Part shown: piece after piece, positions 8,334 through 17,248 of the stretch
Position numbering within the stretch: position 1 is the stretch's first letter
Layout of the letters: each line of letters starts with the position of its first letter
NCBI RefSeq assembly: GCF_001468285.1
Contig: NZ_LNSB01000044.1
Coordinates: forward strand, 1 to 45,898
From: Sphingopyxis sp. HIX
Lineage (GTDB): Bacteria; Pseudomonadota; Alphaproteobacteria; Sphingomonadales; Sphingomonadaceae
Direction: 5' to 3'
DNA: 45,898 nucleotides
Position numbers and translations under genes: made by a program
The notes under the pieces: generated by a model
Databases searched by the model: none
Seen by the model: only the letters and a program-made list of their open reading frames with translations
Told to the model about the DNA's origin: nothing

Positions 8334-8951
8334 ATGGCCGACCAATGCTGTGCCGGTAAGAGCGGCAAGACCGCGCTCAACGACCCCAAGTGGCGCCGTG
8401 TCCTGTGGATCGCGCTCATCATCAACGCGGGCATGTTCGCGGTCGAGATCGTCGCGGGGGTCGCGGCGGATTCGCGGGCACTGCAGGCCGACGCGCTCGA
8501 TTTCCTCGGCGACGCCGCCAATTATGCGATCAGCCTTGGCGTAGCGGGCATGGCGCTCGCCTGGCGCGCGCGCGCGGCACTGTTCAAGGCCGCGACGATG
8601 CTGCTCTTCGGATTGGGCGTGCTCGGCGCGACCCTCTGGGGCTTCATGACCGGCACCTCGCCACATCCCGAAACGATGGGCGTGATCGGTTTCGCCGCGC
8701 TGGTCGCCAATGTCCTCGTCGCGCTGATGCTCTACCGCTACCTCACCGGCGACGCGAACATGCGTTCGGTGTGGATATGCTCGCGCAACGACGCGATCGG
8801 CAACCTCGCCGTGCTAGCCGCAGCGCTCGGCGTGTTCGGCACCGGGCGCGGCTGGCCCGACCTCGTCATCGCGGGCATCATGGCCGGCCTCGCCATCTGG
8901 GGCAGCCTCGAAGTCTTCCGCCAGGCGCGCGGCGAACTCGCCGCCGCCTGA
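8334..8951 (+). CDS. Cation diffusion facilitator (CzcD-like metal exporter)
   Basis: A 205-residue inner-membrane protein with about six hydrophobic helices and a short Cys-containing N terminus (MADQCCAGK). The helix with QADALDFLGDAANY holds the acidic residues expected at the transport metal site, and SVWICSRNDAIGN is the matching segment in a later helix. It lacks the long C-terminal cytoplasmic domain of classic family members, so it is a short form. The ATG at 8334 follows AAGGAG at a good distance. Behind a MerR operator, it should export Cd, Zn, Pb or a similar ion. Metal specificity cannot be read from sequence. Confidence 0.88.
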   Translation: MADQCCAGKSGKTALNDPKWRRVLWIALIINAGMFAVEIVAGVAADSRALQADALDFLGDAANYAISLGVAGMALAWRARAALFKAATMLLFGLGVLGATLWGFMTGTSPHPETMGVIGFAALVANVLVALMLYRYLTGDANMRSVWICSRNDAIGNLAVLAAALGVFGTGRGWPDLVIAGIMAGLAIWGSLEVFRQARGELAAA

Positions 8952-8965
8952 CGCGGACACGGGGC

Positions 8966-10681
8966 TCAGCCCGGCTGGTTGTACATCTCGGTCGGCCCCG
9001 GATATTCGCGCCCGTCGTCGAGCCCGACGCCGATCTCGCGGTCGGCGAGCGCGTTGACCATCGCGTTGAGCCGCATCACCTCCTTGCGGTGCTTCGGCTC
9101 ACTGGCGAGGTTGACCATTTCCTTCGGGTCCGCGTGGGTGTCGTAAAGCTCGAGGTCGTTGCGCGCGCTCAGCGTCTTCCAGTCCTTGGGCTGGTGATGA
9201 TGCGCCGGCGCGAAATAGCGCGCGAACTTCCAGCGCCCGTCGTGCACGCCGCGGTGGAGGCGGCGCTTTTCGAGATCGTAGATCTTGCCGTAATCGGCCA
9301 CCTGTTCGCCCGGCGGACGCGGGCCGACAACGCGCGCCGAATTGGGCTCCCACATATGCGCGACGGCATAGTTGAAGAAATGCCCGCGCCTGTCGCGCTC
9401 GGTCGGCGCCGTCGGCGACGACAACAGCCCCGAGACATCGACCCCCGGCAGGTCCGGAAAGCGATTCCTGCCTTCGTCGGCCGACAGCCCCGCGATCGTC
9501 ATCAGCGTCGGCGCGATGTCGATCGCGCCCATCAGGCCCTTGGTGGTCTGCCCGCCCTTCACATCGGGGTGCGCGATGATCATCGGGATATTGGTTTCCT
9601 CGCGGTACATCGTGCCCGCCTTCTGGCGCAGCCCGTGCGCCGCGGCGCGTTCGCCATGGTCGCTGGTGTATAGGATGATCGTATTGTCGATCTGGCCGCT
9701 CTCCTTGAGCGCCCACAGCAATTGCCCCAGCCGCCGGTCGACGTCGCGCAGGCAGTTGTAATAATAATTGTTGAAGCGATGCCAGCTGTCGAGGTCGCCC
9801 AGCGGCATCGGCCCGTAGAAAAGATCGTTGAGCCGCTGGATGCCCTTGTGCGCTTCGGGCTTGGTGGAAAGGTCGTCCTTGTAGAAGCTCTCGGGCAGGT
9901 CGAACTTGTTGTCGACCTCATAGATCGGGTCGCCGGGCTCGCGGCGCAGCGGCGCGAGGATATCGGGGTGCGTGCGGTGCTTCGCCTGCTCGCCCGTCGC
10001 GTCGTAGAACATGATATCGTGCGGGTTGATCAGCCCGACGACCATGAACCACGGCTTGCCCCCGGCCTTGTCGCGCCGCACGAAGTCGAAGATGCTGCGC
10101 GCCGCATCGCCCGCGACATACATGTCGGCGCGGTAGCCGTCCCATGTCAGCCCCAGTTCCTCGCCGTCGAAGCCGTAATCGTGGAAGCCGTATTTCTCCA
10201 TCATCCGCTCGGTGCTCGGATAGATGCCGCCGGGCACGCGGTTCCAGTTGCGCTCGAAATTCATCCGCGCGAGGTGCCACTTGCCCTTGTAGCTGGTGTA
10301 GTAACCTGCCGCCTGCATCATATGCCCCAGCGTCGGCATATCCTCGGCCGCGACGGGGTTTGGCGCATTGTCGCTGTTCAGGAACAGCCCCGTCTGCTGC
10401 GTGTGATGCCCCTGGAAGATCGTCGAGCGCGACGGGGTGCAAGGCGTGGTGTGGACATGGTAATTCTCGACCAGCATCCCGCGCTCCATCAACTCGCGGT
10501 GATGCGGCAGCTTTTCGAGCAGCCCCTTGGGATAGCTCGCGACGCTCTGCTCCTGATCGGTGACGATCATCAGCACGTTGAGCTTCTTGCCGTTCTTCGC
10601 GATCGCCGGCATCGCCAGCCCCGCCGCCGCCATCGCCCCCATGCCGCCGACGAAGGTGCGGCGATCGACATTCCAGCTCAT
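8966..10681 (-). CDS. Tat-exported sulfatase (arylsulfatase family)
   Basis: A 571-residue sulfatase that should hydrolyse a sulfate ester in the periplasm. A twin-arginine signal (DRRTFVGGMGAMAAAGLAMP) starts the protein. The formylglycine signature CTPSR lies at residues 81-85, with Cys81 the residue to be oxidised. Metal-site parts are visible in VTDQ and TSDHGE. The chosen ATG follows GGGAG by seven bases; an upstream in-frame extension lacks a signal peptide and overlaps the TonB gene. It follows the TonB receptor gene by 67 bases on the same strand, so uptake and desulfation of one substrate are probably coupled. The substrate is unknown, and a formylglycine-generating enzyme must be encoded elsewhere. 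Confidence 0.95.
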   Translation of the reverse strand: MSWNVDRRTFVGGMGAMAAAGLAMPAIAKNGKKLNVLMIVTDQEQSVASYPKGLLEKLPHHRELMERGMLVENYHVHTTPCTPSRSTIFQGHHTQQTGLFLNSDNAPNPVAAEDMPTLGHMMQAAGYYTSYKGKWHLARMNFERNWNRVPGGIYPSTERMMEKYGFHDYGFDGEELGLTWDGYRADMYVAGDAARSIFDFVRRDKAGGKPWFMVVGLINPHDIMFYDATGEQAKHRTHPDILAPLRREPGDPIYEVDNKFDLPESFYKDDLSTKPEAHKGIQRLNDLFYGPMPLGDLDSWHRFNNYYYNCLRDVDRRLGQLLWALKESGQIDNTIILYTSDHGERAAAHGLRQKAGTMYREETNIPMIIAHPDVKGGQTTKGLMGAIDIAPTLMTIAGLSADEGRNRFPDLPGVDVSGLLSSPTAPTERDRRGHFFNYAVAHMWEPNSARVVGPRPPGEQVADYGKIYDLEKRRLHRGVHDGRWKFARYFAPAHHHQPKDWKTLSARNDLELYDTHADPKEMVNLASEPKHRKEVMRLNAMVNALADREIGVGLDDGREYPGPTEMYNQPG

Positions 10682-10748
10682 CTCATTCTCCCAGCATTTC
10701 GACGGTCGGCCCGCGCCAGACGATGTGCCTGGCGCGGGCCAAGCATGG

Positions 10749-13019
10749 TCAGAATTTGAACGACAGATCGACCCCGAATTCGCGCGGCGCCTGATAGAAT
10801 TGGCTGATCGGCGTCGCGCCCGCATTGGTCGCGCCCGAGATCACTTCCTGGTCGGTCAAATTGGTGCCGTAGAGCGTGACCTTCCACTTCTCGTCCTCGC
10901 CCGCGACCGCGATGCTTGCGTTGAGCAGCACCACCTCGTCGCGGTAATAGCCGGGATTGTTGCTGCGGCCCCAGGTGTTGAAGCGCGACGAATAGCGCGC
11001 GTCGCTGTGCAATTTGACCTCGCCGAAGCCCGTCGGGATCGCATAGTCGACCGACAGGCTGCCGCTCCACTTGGGCGCATTGGCGAGGTCGAGTCCCGAC
11101 GAATCGGTCGGCACCGCGAAGGTGCCGTTGGGCACGCCGTTGATCAGGATCGGCACCGCGGGTCCGCACTGGCCGGGCTCGGGCGCGCCGTTGGTGAACA
11201 CGCCGTTGGTGTCGGCGCAGAAGTCGGTGTAGCGCGCGTGCAGACAGGCGAGGTTGGCGCCGATCGTGAAGCCCTGCGCCGGGCGCAGCACGCTCTCGAT
11301 CTCGAAGCCATAGATTTCGGCCGCGGCGATGTTGGTCGTGATATTCTCGGCGCGGACCGACCCCATCTTGGTCACCGAGCTTTGCAGGTCGGTATATTTG
11401 TTGAGGAAGCCCGCGACGTTCAGGCGCAGCAGCCGGTCGAACAGGTCGCTCTTCGCGCCGATCTCATAGGCGGTGACGCGCTCGGGATCATAGGGGCCGA
11501 CATTCTCGGGGATGGTGCCGCGCGAGTTGTAGCCGCCGGCCTTATAGCCCTGCGAATAATTGGCGTAGACCATGATGTCGGGGGTGACTTCGTAATTGAC
11601 CGTCAGCCGCGGCGTGAATTCGGCCCAGCTCGCCTCGAGGCTGCTCGCGAAGGACGAGGTCTGGTTGCCGTTGACGCGCACCTGCGACGCGATGTCGTAT
11701 TTCTTCCGGTCGTGGCTGTAGCGCCCGCCCATCGACAGCGTCAGTCCGTCGGCGGGGTGCGCGTTGACCAGCGCGAACAGCGCATAGCTTTCGGTGTCCT
11801 GGTGCAGCTGCGCCAGCGTCGTCGTGGTCGGCGTCGCCAGCACGGTGTTGAACTGGCGCCACTTGTCGGCCTGATAATAGAGGCCGACGACAAAATCGAC
11901 CGGCTCGCCCGCGGGCGAGACGTAGCGCAGCTCGGCGCTCTTCGAATCGCCCGCAAAGTCGCGCGTCACGTCGAGCTGCGGCGCCGGGGTGATCAGCCCG
12001 TCGAAGTCGCCGCGGGTGATATATTTGAGGTCGCGGTAGCCGAGCACCGCGCTCACCGTACCCCAGCCCACGTCGAGGTTCGAGTTCCACGACCCGCCCC
12101 AGCTTTCGGTGTTGGCGAAGGGATCGAACAGCACCGCGGCCTTGCGCACGTCGGTCTTCACGACATCGGGCAACAGGTCCCAGTTCGGGTCGCCATTGTC
12201 GAGCACATGCGGCGCCGGCCCCGTCGTCTTCTGCTTCAGCCAGTCGACGACCAGCGTCGAATCGAACGCGCCGCCCGCATCATATTCGAGCGCGCCGCGC
12301 ACCGACTTCACATTGGCGCCGTTCAGCCGGTTGCCCGTGATGACGTTGCGGCTGTAGCCGTTGTAGTCGCGAAAATTCACCGCGACCTTGGCGGCGAGCG
12401 CATCGCCCGCGAAGCGCCCCGAGTTGATCTTGCCGCGGAACTGCTTGAGCCCGTAGGAGCCGAGCGACACCCGCGCTTCGCCGCCGAAATCGTCGGTCGG
12501 CCGCGCGCTGATGACGTTGAGCGTGCCCGCGAGGTTGTTCTTGCCGAACAGCACGCCCTGCGGGCCTTTCAGGATTTCGATGCGCTCGACGTCGAACAGG
12601 TCGAGCATCGTGCTCGACACGAAGGGGATATAGACGCCGTCGATGATCGTGCTGACCTTGGGGTCGGCGTTGGGGTCGGGGTCCGAGGTGTTCATGCCGC
12701 GGATCGAGATCATCGGCACGTTGGCGACCAGCCCCTGCGTCTGGAGCACGACGTTCGGCGCGAGGCCGTTGAGGCTGGTGATGTTGGTGCTGCCGCTGCC
12801 CTCGACCATCTCCGAGTTGAAGGCCGAGATCGCGATCGGCACGTCCTGCACGCTTTCCGAGCGACGCTGCGCGGTGACCAGTATCTCGCCATAGGTCTCG
12901 TCGGTGCCCGTCGTGTCCTCGGCGGCGGCGGTGTCCGCGGTATCGGCGTCCTGCGCCATTGTCGGGGCGGCGGTCAGCGCCATCGCGGCGGTCGAAAGCA
13001 TCAGCAAAGCAGTCTTCAT
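10749..13019 (-). CDS. TonB-dependent outer-membrane receptor (first of two)
   Basis: A 756-residue outer-membrane receptor that imports a ligand using energy from TonB. It has a signal peptide cut after AQ, a TonB-box-like EILVTAQRR segment, a plug domain with VERIEILKGPQGVLFGKNNLAG, and a long beta-barrel ending in Phe (VDLSFKF). Sequence style fits the sphingomonad catabolic receptors rather than siderophore receptors. A strong ribosome site (GGGAGG) precedes the ATG. The next gene on the strand is a sulfatase. A copy of the shared TTAG-type palindrome lies about 210 bases upstream, so it likely belongs to the common regulon. Ligand unknown. Confidence 0.95.
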   Translation of the reverse strand: MKTALLMLSTAAMALTAAPTMAQDADTADTAAAEDTTGTDETYGEILVTAQRRSESVQDVPIAISAFNSEMVEGSGSTNITSLNGLAPNVVLQTQGLVANVPMISIRGMNTSDPDPNADPKVSTIIDGVYIPFVSSTMLDLFDVERIEILKGPQGVLFGKNNLAGTLNVISARPTDDFGGEARVSLGSYGLKQFRGKINSGRFAGDALAAKVAVNFRDYNGYSRNVITGNRLNGANVKSVRGALEYDAGGAFDSTLVVDWLKQKTTGPAPHVLDNGDPNWDLLPDVVKTDVRKAAVLFDPFANTESWGGSWNSNLDVGWGTVSAVLGYRDLKYITRGDFDGLITPAPQLDVTRDFAGDSKSAELRYVSPAGEPVDFVVGLYYQADKWRQFNTVLATPTTTTLAQLHQDTESYALFALVNAHPADGLTLSMGGRYSHDRKKYDIASQVRVNGNQTSSFASSLEASWAEFTPRLTVNYEVTPDIMVYANYSQGYKAGGYNSRGTIPENVGPYDPERVTAYEIGAKSDLFDRLLRLNVAGFLNKYTDLQSSVTKMGSVRAENITTNIAAAEIYGFEIESVLRPAQGFTIGANLACLHARYTDFCADTNGVFTNGAPEPGQCGPAVPILINGVPNGTFAVPTDSSGLDLANAPKWSGSLSVDYAIPTGFGEVKLHSDARYSSRFNTWGRSNNPGYYRDEVVLLNASIAVAGEDEKWKVTLYGTNLTDQEVISGATNAGATPISQFYQAPREFGVDLSFKF

Positions 13020-13152
13020 AAATACCTCCCGTGCAAGGTCGTCGGCGGGCGCCGTCCGCGCGCCATCGGCGGCGGAACCGCGGGAGCGCGTCCGACCTCA
13101 TCAGTCACAGAACGGGGTGGTTTCCGGCGCAGGCCGTGCTGCCGTCGGCTTG

Positions 13153-13169
13153 GGATATTTGACATATCC
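13153..13169. promoter_or_regulatory. Inverted repeat GGATAT-N5-ATATCC
   Basis: A perfect dyad with six-base arms and a TTGAC centre, 134 bases before the TonB receptor start. It could be a second operator for that receptor, and the centre also resembles a -35 element. Function is not known. Confidence 0.35.
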
Positions 13170-13228
13170 TCGGCGCGTGCCGTCGGCTTTTCCTCGTTCC
13201 CGGACCGGGCATATCATTCCGGGAAAAT

Positions 13229-13244
13229 ACTTCAAGTACTAAGT
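13229..13244. promoter_or_regulatory. Shared regulon palindrome, copy 1 (TonB receptor promoter)
   Basis: On the minus strand this reads ACTTAG-TACT-TGAAGT, matching the 16-base form ACTTAG-N4-CTAAGT with two changes in one arm. It is nested in a perfect ATACTT-N8-AAGTAT dyad (13227-13246). It lies upstream of the TonB receptor and is the weakest of eight copies. Confidence 0.5.
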
Positions 13245-13312
13245 ATAATTTTTCAGCCAGGTGAAAAATCGGCGCAAAACCGCTTGCGCCATCGCGCGTC
13301 ATCGCCATATAG

Positions 13313-13324
13313 TTAGGTATCTAA
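13313..13324. promoter_or_regulatory. Shared regulon palindrome, copy 2 (leuC-like promoter)
   Basis: TTAG-GTAT-CTAA has perfect four-base arms. It begins at the last base of a good -10 (TATAGT, 13308-13313), which is 18 bases after TTGCGC (13284-13289). A protein bound here would block polymerase, which fits a repressor. The leuC-like gene starts 47 bases downstream. Confidence 0.65.
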
Positions 13325-13370
13325 GGAATATGCGCGCCCGCGCACGCGGGCGCCGACGGGGCGAGGCAGC

Positions 13371-14792
13371 ATGGCAGCTACGGCACGGGGCCGCACGCTT
13401 TACGACAGGATCTGGGACGCGCATGTCGTCGCCGAGGACGATGGCGAATCGATTCTCTACATCGACCTGCACCTGCTGCACGAGGTGACCTCGCCGCAGG
13501 CCTTCGCGGGGCTCGCGGCGGAGGGCCGGACGGTGCGCCGCCCCGAACTGGCGCTCGCGCTCTCCGATCATAATGTCCCGACCGAGGGGCAGGCGGCGGG
13601 CGTCGCGGCGGTCGCCGATCCCGAGGCACGCGCGCAGCTCGCGGCGCTCGAAGCCAATGCCGACCGCTTCGGCATCGCGCGTTTCGCGATGGGCGATGCC
13701 CGGAACGGGATCGTGCATGTCGTAGGCCCCGAACAGGGACGCTCCTTGCCCGGCATGACGGTCGTCTGCGGCGACAGCCACACCTCGACCCACGGCGCCT
13801 TCGGCGCGCTGGCCTTCGGCATCGGCACCAGCGAGGTCGAGCATGTGCTCGCGACGCAGACGATCCGCCAGCGCAAGTCGCGCAACATGCGCGTCACCGT
13901 CGACGGCGTGCTTGCGCCGCACGTCTCGGCCAAGGATCTCGCGCTCCATCTGCTGCGGCGTATCGGTGTCGACGGCGCCACCGGCCATGTCATCGAATAT
14001 GCGGGATCGGCGGTACGCGCGCTGTCGATGGAGGCGCGGATGACGCTCTGCAACCTCAGCATCGAGATGGGCGCGCGCGCCGGGCTCGTCGCGCCCGACG
14101 AGGCGACCTTCGCCTATCTGGAGGGCCGCCCTGCGGCGCCGCGGGGCGCGGCATGGGGCAGGGCGGTCGCCCGCTGGCGCACGCTCGCCAGCGATGCCGA
14201 TGCCGCCTTCGACCGCGAACTCCGTATCGACGCCGCCGACGTCGGCCCGATGGTCAGCTGGGGCACCAACCCGTCGCAGGTGATCGGCATCGGCGATCTA
14301 ATCCCCGACCCCGCGGCGCTGGACGATCCCGAGGCGCGCGAGAGCGCGTATCGCGCGCTCGCCTATATGGACCTCGCGCCGGGCCGGCCGATCGCCGGCC
14401 AGCGGCTCGACCGCGTCTTCATCGGCAGCTGCACCAACAGCCGGATCGAGGATCTGCGCGTCGCCGCCGCGGTCGCGCGCGGGCGCAAAGTCGCGCCGCA
14501 TGTCCGCGCGATGGTCGTGCCCGGGTCGGGACTCGTCAAGCAGCAGGCCGAGGCCGAGGGGCTCGATGCGATCTTCCGCGCCGCGGGTTTCGACTGGCGC
14601 GAGCCCGGCTGCTCGCTCTGCGTCGGCATGAACCCCGACCGGCTGGCGCCCGGCGAGCGCTGTGCCTCGACCTCGAACCGCAATTTCGAAAACCGCCAGG
14701 GCCGCGGCGGCCGAACCCACCTGATGAGCCCCGCGCTCGCCGCTGCCAGCGCGATCGGGGGCGCCATCGCCGCGCCGGAGATGCTGGACTAA
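13371..14792 (+). CDS. leuC: 3-isopropylmalate dehydratase large subunit-like protein (LeuC family)
   Basis: A 473-residue aconitase-superfamily large subunit that should, with a LeuD partner, dehydrate and rehydrate a hydroxy-diacid using a 4Fe-4S cluster. The three cluster cysteines are Cys354 in GSCTNS and Cys414/Cys417 in [10 protein letters not shown]. LeuC landmarks [16 protein letters not shown] and [13 protein letters not shown] are present. It has its own promoter with a regulon palindrome, and its partner is on the opposite strand, tail to tail. No leuA or leuB is nearby, and the setting is catabolic, so the substrate may be a related alkyl-malate rather than isopropylmalate. Symbol given for family only. 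Confidence 0.9.
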   Translation: MAATARGRTLYDRIWDAHVVAEDDGESILYIDLHLLHEVTSPQAFAGLAAEGRTVRRPELALALSDHNVPTEGQAAGVAAVADPEARAQLAALEANADRFGIARFAMGDARNGIVHVVGPEQGRSLPGMTVVCGDSHTSTHGAFGALAFGIGTSEVEHVLATQTIRQRKSRNMRVTVDGVLAPHVSAKDLALHLLRRIGVDGATGHVIEYAGSAVRALSMEARMTLCNLSIEMGARAGLVAPDEATFAYLEGRPAAPRGAAWGRAVARWRTLASDADAAFDRELRIDAADVGPMVSWGTNPSQVIGIGDLIPDPAALDDPEARESAYRALAYMDLAPGRPIAGQRLDRVFIGSCTNSRIEDLRVAAAVARGRKVAPHVRAMVVPGSGLVKQQAEAEGLDAIFRAAGFDWREPGCSLCVGMNPDRLAPGERCASTSNRNFENRQGRGGRTHLMSPALAAASAIGGAIAAPEMLD

Positions 14793-15373
14793 GCCGTCGC
14801 CTCGAACCGCGCGATCGCATCCGCATGGCGCAACGTCCGTCCGATATCGTCGAGCCCCTCCATCAGCACCCGCCGGTCGCCCGCGTCGATGGCAAATGCC
14901 ACCACCTCGCCCGACGCCAGCCGGATTTCCTGCGCTTCCAGGTCGATCTCGACCGGCGCATGCTGCGCCAACTCGATCTCGCGTGCCAGCCGAGCGCAGA
15001 CCTCTTCGGGCAGGCGGATCAGCAGCAGCCCGTTCTTGCGCGCATTGCCCGCGAAGATGTCGCCGAAGCTCGGTGCGATGACGCAGCGGATGCCGAAATC
15101 GGCGAGCGCCCACACCGCATGCTCGCGCGACGAGCCGCAGCCGAAATTGCGGTCGGCGATCAGTATTTGCGCCGCGCGCGCCGCGGGCCGGTTCAGAACG
15201 AACGCGGCGCGCTCGCTGCCGTCCGGGGCATGGCGCAGTTCGTCGAACAAATGCCGGCCCAGCCCCTCGCGGGTCAGCGCCTTCATGAAGCGCGCCGGGA
15301 TGATCATGTCGGTATCGACATTGGCCAGTGGCAGCGATACCGCGACCCCGCGCACCCGCTCGAACTTCCGCAC
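14789..15373 (-). CDS. leuD: 3-isopropylmalate dehydratase small subunit-like protein (LeuD family)
   Basis: A 194-residue swivel-domain subunit that completes the active site of LeuC-type hydratases. It has [17 protein letters not shown] near the start and the loop [15 protein letters not shown]. The GTG at 15371-15373 is chosen because it follows AAGGAGG at a good distance and gives the standard start [12 protein letters not shown]. Its stop overlaps the stop of the LeuC-like gene by four bases in convergent orientation, so the subunits come from different transcripts. The two promoters carry the same palindrome, which would keep them in step. Confidence 0.9.
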   Translation of the reverse strand: MRKFERVRGVAVSLPLANVDTDMIIPARFMKALTREGLGRHLFDELRHAPDGSERAAFVLNRPAARAAQILIADRNFGCGSSREHAVWALADFGIRCVIAPSFGDIFAGNARKNGLLLIRLPEEVCARLAREIELAQHAPVEIDLEAQEIRLASGEVVAFAIDAGDRRVLMEGLDDIGRTLRHADAIARFEATA

Positions 15374-15391
15374 ACCAGCCTCCTTGCTATA

Positions 15392-15407
15392 ACTTAGTAA
15401 TCTAAGT
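15392..15407. promoter_or_regulatory. Shared regulon palindrome, copy 3 (leuD-like / marR)
   Basis: ACTTAG-TAAT-CTAAGT has perfect six-base arms and is the most complete copy. It lies 19 bases before the leuD-like start and about 140 bases before the divergent MarR gene. This would allow the MarR protein to control both the enzyme subunit and itself. Confidence 0.72.
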
Positions 15408-15544
15408 AGTGTCCCATGGTCATTTTGTCCACCCAATCGACCGGTCCCGGCGACTGCGGCGACGATAGTGGTTGCCGCCCGAATCCGGGGCCTCTAAGAA
15501 TTGAAGACACAAGGCCGCCCAATCGGCCACAGGGGAGCAGTGCA

Positions 15545-16051
15545 TTGGCCAAGACCAAAGAGAGCTTTCGGCATCCCGCCGAATATTACACCGACCCCGA
15601 AAACAGTATCGGCTATCTCGCGCGCGTGGTCTTCCGCTCCTTTTCGCGGCTGCTTGAACGCCGCACGCTGACGCACGACGTGTCGGCGGGCCAATGGCGC
15701 TTCCTGCGCCAATTGTGGCGCGAGGACGGCATCACCCAGCGCGAGCTCAGCGAACGCGTCGGCATGCGCGAGCCGACCACCGTGGTGGCGCTGAAAGGCC
15801 TCGAAAAGGCGGGCTTCATCACGCGCAAGAAGACCAGCGACGACCGCCGCAAGACCTTCATCTTCCTGACGCCGCACGCGCGCAAGCTCGAACTCGTGCT
15901 CGCGCCGATGAACGCCGAGATCCACGAGATCGCGACGCGCGGGATGAGCGACGAAGAGGTCGAGCAGCTCCAGGGGCTGATGCGCCGCGTGATCGGCAAC
16001 CTCGCCGACGAGACGCGCAATCTTTCGGTGCTTTCCGACGTCAAGGCTTGA
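15545..16051 (+). CDS. MarR-family transcriptional regulator
   Basis: A 168-residue winged-helix regulator of the MarR type, usually a dimer that leaves DNA when it binds a small aromatic or acyl ligand. The helix-turn-helix is in GITQRELSERVGMREPTTVVALKGLE and the wing in KKTSDDRRKTFIFLT. TTG at 15545 is chosen because GGGGAG lies just upstream. An ATG at 15416 would add 43 residues with no family similarity and only eight bases after the palindrome. It is the best candidate to bind the shared TTAG-N4-CTAA sites, because its own upstream region has the most complete copy. This assignment is inference. Confidence 0.9.
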   Translation: MAKTKESFRHPAEYYTDPENSIGYLARVVFRSFSRLLERRTLTHDVSAGQWRFLRQLWREDGITQRELSERVGMREPTTVVALKGLEKAGFITRKKTSDDRRKTFIFLTPHARKLELVLAPMNAEIHEIATRGMSDEEVEQLQGLMRRVIGNLADETRNLSVLSDVKA

Positions 16052-16089
16052 TCGGAGTCTCCCATATTGCCATGGCGGGAGCGAATCGG

Positions 16090-16101
16090 TTAGTATTCTA
16101 A
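16090..16101. promoter_or_regulatory. Shared regulon palindrome, copy 4 (FMN reductase promoter)
   Basis: TTAG-TATT-CTAA, with arms extended to five bases by flanking G and C. It covers a possible -10 (TAGTAT, 16091-16096) that is 18 bases after TTGCCA (16067-16072). The FMN reductase gene starts 21 bases downstream. Confidence 0.68.
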
Positions 16102-16122
16102 CTATTCGCTTCGGGAGGGATC

Positions 16123-16698
16123 ATGACCAAAATCGCGGTAATCGTCGGCAGCACGCGCGACGGCTCGTTCAACCGCGCGCTCGGCGCGCTCGCGGCGGCG
16201 CGACTGGAAGCGCAGGGCGCCGAGGTGACCGTCGTCGATCTCGCGGCGCTCGACCTGCCGATCTACACCGCCGCGCTCGAGGCGAACGCCTTTCCCGCCG
16301 ACGCGCTGAAGCTCAAGGCGACGCTCGTCGCGCAGGACGGGCTGCTCTTGGTCTCGCCCGAATATAATGGCTCGATCCCGGCGCTGCTCAAGAATGCGAT
16401 CGACTGGGCCTCGCGCCCGACGGGCGACGAAGGGCTCGTCGCGCTCACCGCCTTTCGCGGCAAGGCGGCGGCGATCATGGGTGCGTCGATCAGCCCCTTC
16501 GGCGGCATTCGCGGGCTCGCGCACCTCCGCCAGATCCTCGGCACCGTCCAGATGCTGGTGATTCCCGACCAGGTGCTCGTGCCCAACGCGCACGCGGCGT
16601 TCGACGAAGCGGGCCAGCTCAAGGACGCGCTCCCCGCGTCGCTCGTCGACATGACCAGCGCGCGACTGGTCGCGGTGGCAAAGGCGCTCGCGGCCTAA
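16123..16698 (+). CDS. NAD(P)H-dependent FMN reductase / flavodoxin-fold oxidoreductase
   Basis: A 191-residue flavoprotein of the NADPH-dependent FMN reductase family. The N-terminal phosphate loop is GSTRDGSFNRAL and the flavin signature is SPEYNGSIPALLKNAIDW. Such enzymes reduce FMN, quinones or other small acceptors in the cytoplasm. A strong ribosome site (GGGAGGG) precedes the ATG. The gene has its own palindrome-bearing promoter and is convergent with a second MarR gene, overlapping it by four bases. It might supply reduced flavin to a monooxygenase, but none is seen nearby, so quinone reduction is equally possible. Confidence 0.92.
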   Translation: MTKIAVIVGSTRDGSFNRALGALAAARLEAQGAEVTVVDLAALDLPIYTAALEANAFPADALKLKATLVAQDGLLLVSPEYNGSIPALLKNAIDWASRPTGDEGLVALTAFRGKAAAIMGASISPFGGIRGLAHLRQILGTVQMLVIPDQVLVPNAHAAFDEAGQLKDALPASLVDMTSARLVAVAKALAA

Positions 16699-17153
16699 GC
16701 CGACTTCCTTTTCGCCGGCGGCGCCGCGCGCTCGATATTGTCGCCCCAGTCGGCTTCGAGCGCGTCGAGCAGCGCGTCGAACTTGTCCTGTCCCAGCACC
16801 GCGGCGATCTGCGCGGTCAGTGTGTCCATCGCGCGCTGCGCGTCCTTGCGCATCCGCGCCCCGGTCTCGGTCAGCGACACGATCATGTGCCGCCGGTCGC
16901 TGGGGTCGGTCTCCAGCTGGACGATGCCCAGCGCGACCATCTGGTTGATCGTGCTGTGGATCGCCTGCCGCGATACGCCCAGGTTGCGCGCGATGTCCGA
17001 CGGGCGCACCACGCCGCTGACGATATTGGTCATCACCATCGATTGCGGGCGGTTGACGTGGGGCCAGCCGCGGTCGTGCAGCCGCGCCTGCAGACCCTCG
17101 TCGAGCCAGCAGAAGCGTTGGAACAGCGCGATGATCAACTGGTTGGTGCGCAT
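16695..17153 (-). CDS. Second MarR-family transcriptional regulator
   Basis: A 152-residue winged-helix regulator. The recognition part is VRPSDIARNLGVSRQAIHSTINQM and the wing is DPSDRRHMIVSLT. The start MRTNQLIIALFQRF at 17151-17153 is chosen because upstream in-frame codons show no similarity to the family; the ribosome site is weak. It is divergent from the third CoA ligase gene, with a copy of the shared palindrome between them, so it too is a candidate repressor of the regulon. Its C terminus is Lys/Ala/Pro-rich. Two MarR genes so close may sense different signals. Confidence 0.86.
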   Translation of the reverse strand: MRTNQLIIALFQRFCWLDEGLQARLHDRGWPHVNRPQSMVMTNIVSGVVRPSDIARNLGVSRQAIHSTINQMVALGIVQLETDPSDRRHMIVSLTETGARMRKDAQRAMDTLTAQIAAVLGQDKFDALLDALEADWGDNIERAAPPAKRKSA

Positions 17154-17248
17154 GATATGCAGCTGGAAATTCCCTGTTTTGCCCGATCCGACGCTAGAAG
17201 AAGGGCAGGGGCGGCGCAAGGCGAAGCGGCATTGCAATGCCAAAATGC

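Larger units (their letters stand above)
13020..13370. other. Intergenic promoter region between TonB receptor and leuC-like gene
   Basis: No gene is seen in these 351 bases. The region is AT-richer near its right end and holds a GGATAT-N5-ATATCC dyad (13153-13169) and two copies of the shared palindrome (13229-13244 and 13313-13324). It must contain both divergent promoters. Confidence 0.75.

Noticed and set aside
13371..15373. Ordinary leucine biosynthesis pair
   Set aside because: It cannot be excluded, but no leuA or leuB is near, the genes are convergent, and both promoters carry the catabolic palindrome.
15416..15544. Longer MarR start at ATG 15416
   Set aside because: It adds 43 residues of no similarity and begins eight bases after the palindrome, leaving no room for a normal leader. 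The TTG at 15545 has a ribosome site.
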